Assembly: GCA_002105175.1 (NCBI GenBank)
Contig: MCGE01000019.1
Location: forward strand, 682,001-746,000
Length of the DNA stretch: 64,000 nucleotides
Reading direction: 5' to 3'
DNA from: Absidia repens
Lineage: Eukaryota; Mucoromycota; Mucoromycetes; Mucorales; Cunninghamellaceae
Position numbers and translations under genes: made by a program. Below, piece by piece: positions 56,741-64,000 of the stretch (positions are counted from its first letter, which is position 1; every line of letters begins with the position of its first letter). The notes under the pieces were generated by a model that saw only the letters and a program-made list of their open reading frames with translations, ran no database searches and was not told the DNA's origin.

Positions 56741-56824
56741 ACTACCATAACTGTTGATAATGGGTTAGATTTGGCTAACCTTTTTGGTTTGGGCGATTTA
56801 ATGGCTTGGGCAACAAGTGATTAA
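56741..56824 (+). pseudogene. Tail-only remnant of the env-position ORF
   Basis: TTITVDNGLDLANLFGLGDL followed by MAWATSD and stop. Only the last 27 codons remain, nearly identical to the tail of copy a. TTGCCGCAGTTACG after the stop resembles the start of LTR family F. Confidence 0.65.
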
Positions 56825-56890
56825 TCTTGCCGCAGTTACGTGTAATGATCATATTTTGCCGCTCATATTTTACTATTTAATTTTTATATA

Positions 56891-58322
56891 GGATTAGGTT
56901 CAAGATAGACACTCATGCGTAACTTCAAAGTAGATTTACTATACCAAAAATAGGTTTATTTGAGCCGAAAATAGTATAGATCGACTCAGAATGAAACGCA
57001 GTTTATGATCTGCATAATTTTAAATTGATTTGCCGACATTTTTTGAAAAACTTATATTGCTATTTATGCAACAGTTATCAATATTTTTGGCGATTTTTTT
57101 GTGTTCCCCGAGGTTATATACATCCTATTATTGGTCCATGATAGTTATAGAACATTATGGCAACTTTAACTTAATTTAAAATATCAAAGTTTATGTAAAA
57201 ATATATCATGAAATTGAAGTTGACATTTTTTACATTTTATTTTATAAAGCTTTCAATTTATATTTGATTTTAATAAAACTGATACACTTAATGTGGTTTT
57301 TGTTTCTCTTTCGAATGGTGGTATTTACAAGTTTGTATCTTTATTTGCTGCAGAGTTATTGCTGAAAATGTGTTTTGCTTACCGAAAATGGTAAGTATGG
57401 AAAGCGGTAGGACAGCTTCATGCAAGTTATATTAGCTCATTACGGAGTAAGTTTTAGCGTGGTGCGGTAATTTATGGTGCATATAAGCGAAAAAAATATA
57501 TAAAGAGTGGTATTTTTTTGATTATTTTGATCAAAACATGCCTGCCGTACCTCCAACTGTCCAAGTCTCTCATGCCCTTGCGTCTCCCCCTGTTGCCGCC
57601 GAGTTCCTCTGCCAGAATAACTTGGTACGCACCGCAGAAACTGGTGCAGGATTGTTTTATTCTAGCCATTGCGGTACAATCATGAAATTTAACAATCGTG
57701 ATAAGTCCTATTACATTTGGCAGTGTCCCTACTTCTCCAGTAGCGCGCACAAGTCTAAGGCCATTAGTAGCACTGATGCAGCATATTTGTTTTAAGTCTC
57801 ATATAGACGCTTTCAATACTTACCATTTTCGGAAAGTAGAACACATTTTCAGCAATAACTCTGCAGCAAATAAAGATACAAGCTCGTAAATACCACCATT
57901 CAAAAGAGCAACAAAAACCACATTATGTGTAACAGTTATATTAAAATCAAATATAAATTGAAAGCTTTATAAAATAAAATGTAAAAAATGTCAACTTCAA
58001 TTTCATGACATATTTTTACGTAAACCTTGATATTTTAAATTAATTTAAAGTTGTCATAATGTTCTATAACTATCATGCACCAATAATAGGATGTATATAA
58101 GGTCGGGGAATAAAAAAAAGCGCCAAAAATATTGATAACTATTGCATAAATAGCAATATAAGTTTTTCAAAAAATGTCGGCAAATCAATTTAAAATTATG
58201 CAGATCATAAACTGCGTTTCATTCTGAGTCGATCTATACTATTTTCGGCTCAAATAAACCTATTTTTGGTATAGTAAATCTACTTTGAAGTTACGCATGA
58301 GTGTCTATCTTGACCTTCAACC
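56891..58322. mobile_element. 1.43-kb TIR element, 8-bp target duplication
   Basis: Flanked by TTTATATA at 56883-56890 and 58323-58330. Arms of about 520 bp (56891-57411 and 57806-58322) are inverted repeats with ends GGATTAGGTTCAAGATAGAC and GGTTGAAGGTCAAGATAGAC, followed by ACTC. The core carries one small ORF. Termini and subterminal GCCGACATTTTT match the 648-bp element at 50568. Confidence 0.92.
57538..57795 (+). CDS. 85-aa ORF in the core of the TIR element
   Basis: MPAVPPTVQVSHALASPPVA, then FLCQNNLVRTAETGAGLFYS, HCGTIMKFNNRD, KSYYIWQCPYFSSS. TATATAAAGAG at about 57495 is a plausible TATA box 40 bp upstream. The Tyr-Tyr-Ile-Trp-Gln-Cys pattern after a Cys-Gly resembles FLYWCH/WRKY-type zinc modules that some transposases carry, but a second Cys pair is not evident. 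It is too short to be a transposase; it could be its DNA-binding head. Confidence 0.55.
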   Translation: MPAVPPTVQVSHALASPPVAAEFLCQNNLVRTAETGAGLFYSSHCGTIMKFNNRDKSYYIWQCPYFSSSAHKSKAISSTDAAYLF

Positions 58323-59030
58323 TTTATATATAATGATCATAGTTTACTGCCTTAACTATTTTATTCTACTCCCAACCACATTCCTTCCACCACTCTCTTA
58401 TATATCCCCTAACATCCTCTACTACTCCAACCCTTACCACTATCAGCACTTTACTTTTATTTCGTATTCATCTTTTTACTACCACCTTCCCCAATCGGAA
58501 CATTCCACCGATTTAATATAAAAAGATGAATCAAATCAAATCCAATAAAGATCATTCAATTATCAAAGTTCAAATATCACTGTTTTATTTTCATAAACAA
58601 ATCAAACACTACTATCAAAGATCCACTTATCTTTCCAGTGTTCCTTTTTTATATATCACGCTATATAATTCCTTGTCCTCATCAGACATTATTTTTGGTT
58701 GTCTCGTCTTCCATTGTTGAACCTAATTGTCTCGCTCCTAAAATGTAATTTGACCTCCGCTGTGTCCTTCGGCATTACTGTATGCCTACTTCATATTACA
58801 TTTGTCTAATTGTATATTTTAGTATTCTATATCTCTAGTTACGCCTAGTCCTCCCTCTTACTATATATACATACTTCCCTTCTGTTCTTTATTATTGTAA
58901 GACCCATTCAATAATAGTCATGCTAATCTACATTGTTCTAATCACCTTCCTTTTCTACCCATATCCCCTGACGTGCACACCTATCACTATAGGTGCAAGT
59001 ACACTTTTCCCTTCTTGTAGTGTTTACCCC
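58323..59030. other. AT-rich spacer, no gene seen
   Basis: Contains TATA-like and AATAAAG words and short open frames without recognisable motifs. It may be internal DNA of a decayed LTR element whose 3' LTR begins at 59031. Confidence 0.4.
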
Positions 59031-59877
59031 TGACATTACGCCATCTCGTCGACGACTTCTTCTTCTCCGCCTTCCTTCTCCTATCATCTTACTCCGCCAC
59101 CACAAATCTCGTCGACGACCAATTCCACTCCGCTCCTTTCCTTTTAGTATAAATAGCTCGATTTTTTGTTATAAATTATTTTTCTTTAGTTTTTTCAGTT
59201 TTTACTTTTCTCAATAGTCAAATAAAAGTTTACTCTAAAGTTTTTTTTATAAAAACATCAAGTTATCAAGTCATTTCTATTTTGCTATAGAAATCTTTAT
59301 TTATTTTATTTTCAGAGTCAGCTATACTCTTTTTTATTTTTATTGAACCAGCTGTAAAATAGCGTATATAAAGAAAAAAAGAAAAAAATAAAAAGTAGAA
59401 AATAAAAAGTGGGACAGGTAGAATTAAGTGAGATTCTTGTATATGGTTTTTATTAATAAAAATGTCACTCTTTATATACTATATCTTATGTTTCATTGGA
59501 AATAGATATTACATGGGTTTATTGTTATTATTATTTTTTATCATGATCATTATTTTTATTATAATCGTATGATGTTCTGATATTAGGTGTATGATGATAT
59601 GATTGATGTTATTGCAAGGGTATTTTATTTTCTTTTATTCTATTTTATGGGACCTAATGATTTCATGAAGTGAATCATTATTTTCTTTTCTTCTATCACA
59701 ATGTTGCGTGATTATTTATTTTATCATGCAGTGTTCCTAATCGGAATTTCAATTTCTTCAGGAACAGGTTTTATTTTTATGCCATCATTTTTCATGATGC
59801 GACACCAGCTAAGGTCAATACTTCTACTTTATTTTATTTTATCACGTTTTCTTTTTAAAAACTTCTTCTATTTCAAG
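59031..59877 (+). repeat. LTR family F with nested solo LTR B
   Basis: TGACATTACGCCATCTCGTC, TTTTAGTATAAATAGCTCGA, CAATAGTCAAATAAAAG and TTATTGAACCAGC are co-linear with 52849-53466. After removing 59353-59804 and one CCAGC the sequence runs on into TAAGGTCAATACTTCTAC and ends near CTATTTCA, followed by the leader AGTTGGACTTTATCTACAAA. Confidence 0.75.
59353..59804 (-). mobile_element. Solo LTR B with CCAGC duplication
   Basis: 452 bp with TGTAAAATAGCG and GATGCGACA at its plus-strand ends, flanked by CCAGC at 59348-59352 and 59805-59809. It gives the full length of family B and dates it after the host LTR. Confidence 0.93.
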
Positions 59878-60269
59878 TTGGACTTTATCTACAAAGGTTC
59901 TGGTGCTCACTACTTATTACCAATAACAAATCTGGTACTTTCTATCTTACATCAAATAATTTATTTGGATATTTGGTGCTCTCTATTTTGAAGACTACAA
60001 GTCAAGTAAACAAAAAAGTTCATTTCAAATTCCGATTCAGGGGAAAAATATATTTTGGTCCTCGCTGCAAATCCGTTCAAGCAAGAACAAGAATACACTT
60101 ATACACTATCCATTTGGTGTAAAATATAATTGGAACTTAACTAAAATGTTAACTTCACACCGTTACTGCGTATATAAACTCAAGTAAACCGTACATATTT
60201 GGTGCATCACTTTTACTTATTAACTCAAAAATACCCGTAACAAAAGATTAAATCAACATCGTGGATCAG
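59878..60269 (+). other. Retroelement leader remnant
   Basis: Starts with the shared AGTTGGACTTTATCTACAAA (candidate PBS TGGACTTTATCTA) and has several TTTGGTG words (TATTTGGTGCTCTC, CATATTTGGTGCATCAC). No gag frame survives. Confidence 0.5.
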
Positions 60270-60726
60270 GTGGAGTATATGTTCTCACCTCAAAAATAAG
60301 TTCTGGATTATAAATATAATAGGTAAATATATGTATAAACATTTATCCATATATTCTATATATAGATATATACTATTAAAGGTGCCACTGTGTACAACAT
60401 TACATGTTGACATGGCCCAACACGCTTTTTTTTGAAATGGCTTTTTAAACGGATGTTGAAATAGATAATGAAATAAACATTGAGCTTCTTATGTGACTGT
60501 AATAAAATTGAAAAATATACAGTATATAGCCCTAAAAAAAATATGCAATATAATGACGATAATGTTAGAAGTAGTACATATACAGAATTTTAAAAATAAT
60601 TAAAATTTACATATCAATAAAAAAGCTTTTATTTTATTATATTGATGAATGGTATGTATTACAAATTATGTGTGACCCGAAATATTATTTTTGAGAAAAA
60701 AACTCGGGTGAGAACATATACTCCAC
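60270..60726. mobile_element. 457-bp MITE-like element
   Basis: Terminal inverted repeat GTGGAGTATATGTTCTCACC at both ends, with weaker extension (CTCAAAAATAA). The interior is AT-rich without ORF. No clear target duplication. It ends 80 bp before the ATG of small-ORF copy f. Confidence 0.75.
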
Positions 60727-60806
60727 ATTAACCAAAACTATATATACCACAACAAATTCGATATCAAGTATACAATTGGATTATATTCTACACAACAATA
60801 ACCAAA

Positions 60807-61361
60807 ATGAACTCTACTTACCCTACTCCTCCCGTTAGCCCTGCCAACCCCATTGACTCTGAACCATGGTCCGACGATTGGTTAGTGACTGAAGACTTGA
60901 TAAATCTAACATCGAAAGATAAAGGTGAAATAGTCGACACCCAGCAAGACACCACTTGGCATCCAAATGTGATGGAAATGGAATTGTTATCAATGAACAT
61001 ACAACTCACTAAGACGGCCCTGGACAAGTTTAGCCAAGCCCATTGGGAGAAGAAGAACGCTTTGGAGGTCGAATTGGTTCCTCGCTTGATTGAACTAATA
61101 CACCAGATCTTCAAACCACGGCCCACTCCTGAAGCATACCGGGAATTAGCAAGGAGCTTCATACATGCCACATTAAACCAAGAACAACAGTCGGAGTCCT
61201 TCAGGCCCATCTGGAGAGAAATAAATGTCCAAGACCCATGGCTTCAAGCTGGAGGACCAGCTTCTTCTGGCCTGGCGGATGTCGACCCTATAGAAAATAT
61301 GGGTGCGTTCATCTCGTCCATTTTTGGAATCAGTTCTACCATTGGTTGGGCCATGCAGTGA
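60807..61361 (+). CDS. Env-position small ORF, divergent copy f (184 aa)
   Basis: Open 184-codon frame with an extra acidic N-terminus (PTPPVSPANPIDSEPWSDDW, TEDLINLTSKDKGEI). It then follows the family pattern: HWEKKNALEVELVPRLIELI, a helical region, WREINVQDPWLQAGGPAS and tail ISSIFGISSTIGWAMQ. Upstream there is no integrase, but CTATATATACC lies about 65 bp before the ATG, and a C-type LTR follows the stop. It is either an ORF of a different retroelement lineage or a copy now living apart from its element. It is not recognised as any known family. Confidence 0.75.
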   Translation: MNSTYPTPPVSPANPIDSEPWSDDWLVTEDLINLTSKDKGEIVDTQQDTTWHPNVMEMELLSMNIQLTKTALDKFSQAHWEKKNALEVELVPRLIELIHQIFKPRPTPEAYRELARSFIHATLNQEQQSESFRPIWREINVQDPWLQAGGPASSGLADVDPIENMGAFISSIFGISSTIGWAMQ

Positions 61362-61402
61362 CTGGTGTTCATGCTGACCGATGTTGACAAGTGTCGACAA
61401 GT

Positions 61403-61757
61403 GTCGTCCTGTACCACCCCCTCATATATAGTTAGCCTTCTTTTTTTGTTTAGTATAAATACCTCCACTTCCCCCGCAACAATTTTATTTTTTCTTTAGT
61501 TCTTATCTTCTATATATTTACTCAATCTTTTTTATAAAATTCAGTACAAAGGTTTTTTTAACCACCAAATCACTGTCTTATTTTTATTTGTTTCTATTGT
61601 CTATATAGAAACTTTCTTTTATTTTTTTGTGACTACAAGTCCCTTTTTTTTTTGTGTGTTATACACTATATTTTTATTGAACCAACAAAGGTCAATACTT
61701 TTTATTTTTATTTTATTTTACTCTTCCAAGTTTATTTTTTTATAAACTTTCTCTACA
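61403..61757 (+). repeat. LTR family C
   Basis: About 355 bp from TGTCGTCCTGTACC (start approximate) through TTTAGTATAAATACCTCCAC, ATTCAGTACAAAGG and TTTTATTGAACCAAC to TCTCTACA. It is followed by GTTGGACTTTATCTACAAAA, the shared leader with PBS-like TGGACTTTATC. Confidence 0.65.
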
Positions 61758-62654
61758 GTTGGACTTTATCTACAAAAGTTCTGGTGCTCACTACTCTCAA
61801 TTCTATTTTTGTCCGAATCAGGAACAAGATACTGTATTTCAAATTCCGTCTAAGGAACAAATTTATTTTCAAGCTCTAAACAAGCAAAAGCTATATTAAA
61901 AGATAACTCAAGACATCCTATTCAACCCAAAAAAATATAAAAACCTACAAAAACACTACTCTGTTACAATTTTGACTTTCAACCCAATCTAGTAAACATT
62001 CTATCAATAAGAGCCAATATTCCGTATCAAAGAGAGAAACGCCAACAAAATATAAAGCAAGTCAAAAAAGTTGGTTTTTTTTATTCCAGAATGTCAAAAT
62101 GAAGAGACTAAATACTAGAGTGCCTATACTAATGTGAAAGAGAGTGAATGGGGAAGTTACTTGTGTTGCCGATACAAGTAATGTAAAAATAAAATAGAAA
62201 CAAATATATAATAGTAATGGGAACTGAAACAGTCAAATAAAATAAGTAACAAAAGAAGGGAACTGAGTCAATGTAAGAGATAAAAATAAGGTAGAAGTAA
62301 TGGGAGCTGAGACAATGTAAGAAATGATAATAAGATAAAAGTAATGGGAACTGAGACAATGTCAACAATGAATGAATGGGGAAAAGTGAGAGGGAAAAAG
62401 GGAAAAGAAAAGAAAAAATAAAAATGCAAATGCGCGATCAAAATAAAGGGATTCAAAACCCGTCGCCTGTCAGTGGAGAGCCAATCACCGCCGAATATAT
62501 ACGGGCCGAAATACCCACTTGACCGCAAAATACATATCGCCTTCCAACTTGTCAATCATGTTACGCTGATATCACGATAACCGATCAATTTGAGTCACCA
62601 AAAAGAATAAAGCATTGAGAAAAAGATGATTTTTTATTACAGTACATACAGTAT
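61758..62654. other. Retroelement leader and AT-rich DNA, no gene seen
   Basis: Leader words to about 61800, then AT-rich sequence. From 62160 to 62400 short direct repeats of GTAATGGGAACTGAGACAAT occur about four times at 60-75 bp spacing. No coding frame is convincing. Confidence 0.45.
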
Positions 62655-63680
62655 TAAAAAAATAAGGACCGTAAGAAAAGTCAGCTATAGTAACTTTAAT
62701 TTCGTTTTTTTGTCCCACCGACTCTTTTTTTTTCAAACAAAGCCCTGGACAACCACCGTTGGATCCCAAGCCGCTGTCCATCCTTTTTTTTCTCAATCGC
62801 TGCCCATCCAACACAGAGTAACTGCCACCCAGTGGCTACATAATTAATATTATTCTCAACTTTGTTCTTCAATATCCCCCACCACAATAAAATATACTGT
62901 AATAGCTGTTTTTTTCACACAAACACATCCCTTGTATATATATATAGACGCACTTTTTTTTCTATGCATATGTAATACACATTCAATAAAGCTCATAATG
63001 TAAACGTACAACAGAGATACTAAATATAATAAAAAGAACATATTTATTCAGTCGTAGATATAAACAATGACAAACCTTTACTAAACTAATGAGTGCTAAT
63101 CTACTGTCGTTCCTAAATCCTTCATCTAAAATGAAAGCGTTTCCCCATGATGTTTGTTTTGCGTTTTTTAAAACGCCCCTAATTCAAGTTCTAACCACTA
63201 ATCCTAGATCACCAGTTCCCCAATGAGTCTTGCCATCATATCATTCAGATTATCATGAAGGAAAAAAATAAAAAAGAAAGAAAAAGAGAAGGAAAAAAAA
63301 ATGGGGGGTCAAAAAAAATAGAAAGCAAAATGCGGAGCCTGAATCAACCAGCCTTTTTTTTAATGTCAAAAATCAGGGAAGGGGCAATCGCCATAATTAC
63401 CATAATGCATTATTCGTTTTATTTCCAGTGGAAAGGCAGTCGCAACCCCTACATAATCAATGTCTAATCTCTCTGACGCCTTTCCAGTAAGCTATTATTT
63501 CAGCACACAAAAAAAAACCATTGACGACGCGCTGAGCACGACCGTTGGGACCCAAGGGGCTGCCCACCATAGTGCGAATTGGCGGAGGCCCTAATCCCTT
63601 CCCATCAAAACCCACATTTTGATAAAAAAAAACTTTGACACCCAATAAATCGAAAGATTTCCAAAGCTCCACTTGGAACA
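62655..63680 (-). repeat. Dispersed repeat R1 (copy 2), inverted
   Basis: Reverse complement of 22675-24070, with one GC-rich unit (about 63520-63600) where the other copy has three. The outer words GGACCGTAAGAAAAGTCAGC and CAATAAATCGAAAGATTTCC match the ends of copy 1. Confidence 0.75.
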
Positions 63681-64000
63681 TCTCTGACCTTGTACTATCC
63701 GTCCATTTCCTCCACTCACATCACCGTATCCATGCCGCTGTTACAGTGTTGTTGGTTTTTTTGGCAGCACAACCCCCCCCCACACACACTGGTTCTGTTT
63801 TTCCACGCACATACAGTATGCCATGCCCATTCAGCGAAACAATGAAAAGCATGAAAGAGAGCAATGGTAAATAGACAAGACATGTTTAATTCTGATATAG
63901 ATGCAATATAAACTATGGCAACTAACGCCAAGTTGAGCTAATGACACTATTCTAAAATGAATGCTAATTTGGAGGACGGTCAAAGATCACGAATCCAAAA
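63675..64000 (+). repeat. Dispersed repeat R2 (copy 3), cut by window end
   Basis: CATTTCCTCCACTCACATCA, CCGCTGTTACAGT, TAGACAAGACATGTTTAATT and GGTCAAAGATCACGAATCCA follow the order of 13263-14300. The copy continues beyond the window. Confidence 0.75.

Noticed and set aside
57538..57795. Call of the 85-aa ORF as a FLYWCH zinc finger
   Set aside because: Only one of the two Cys-containing halves of the module is visible, so it is reported as unassigned.
62440..62530. Possible tRNA on the minus strand (GGGTTTTGAATCCC as B box)
   Set aside because: Distance to the only A-box-like word is too short and no acceptor stem or anticodon arm can be drawn.

Overview
The window is nuclear DNA from a fungus, most likely an early-diverging Mucoromycota lineage (Mucorales-like). 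Genes carry many short (about 54-143 bp) GT-AG introns, some exons are only 11-12 nt, intergenic DNA is very AT-rich with long poly-A/T runs, and the gene set is fungal: ERG27-type 3-keto-sterol reductase, copper-fist protein, YPR011C-like mitochondrial carrier. The species assignment is inference. No rRNA, tRNA or CRISPR was found by eye.

Region 1 (1-36 kb) is mostly genic. In order: the 3' end of an Aly/REF (Yra1)-type mRNA export factor; a cluster of broken LINE retrotransposons around a 596-bp perfect-looking palindrome; an EF-hand mitochondrial carrier; ARPC1 (Arp2/3 complex) facing ERG27; a tiny copper-fist protein reconstructed here from four exons; an ALADIN-like nucleoporin; a small two-segment membrane protein; a 458-aa protein of unknown function; a 12-exon HemW/RSAD1 radical-SAM protein; a second large palindrome carrying the same zinc-finger ORF on both arms; a protein with a PP1-docking-like motif; and, divergently transcribed from a 125-bp shared promoter, a 738-aa OB-fold (RPA1-like) protein and a shugoshin-like protein whose C-terminal SGO motif is present three times.

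Region 2 (36-48.4 kb) has no intact host gene that I can see. It holds a tandem array with a unit of about 800 bp, two minisatellites, solo or partial LTRs and a decayed hAT transposase.

Region 3 (48.4-62 kb) is a nest of Ty3/Gypsy LTR-element remnants. Integrase 3' ends are followed three times, at a constant 105-109 bp, by a separate small ORF (about 140 aa), which is followed directly by an LTR. This env-position ORF occurs in at least six copies plus two tail-only remnants, and no family that I know fits it. Solo LTRs with clear 5-bp target-site duplications and a new TIR element family with 8-bp duplications are inserted among these remnants, so the order of insertions can be read.

Region 4 (62-64 kb) consists of dispersed repeats that also occur, in either orientation, at 7.9, 13, 22.7 and 49 kb.
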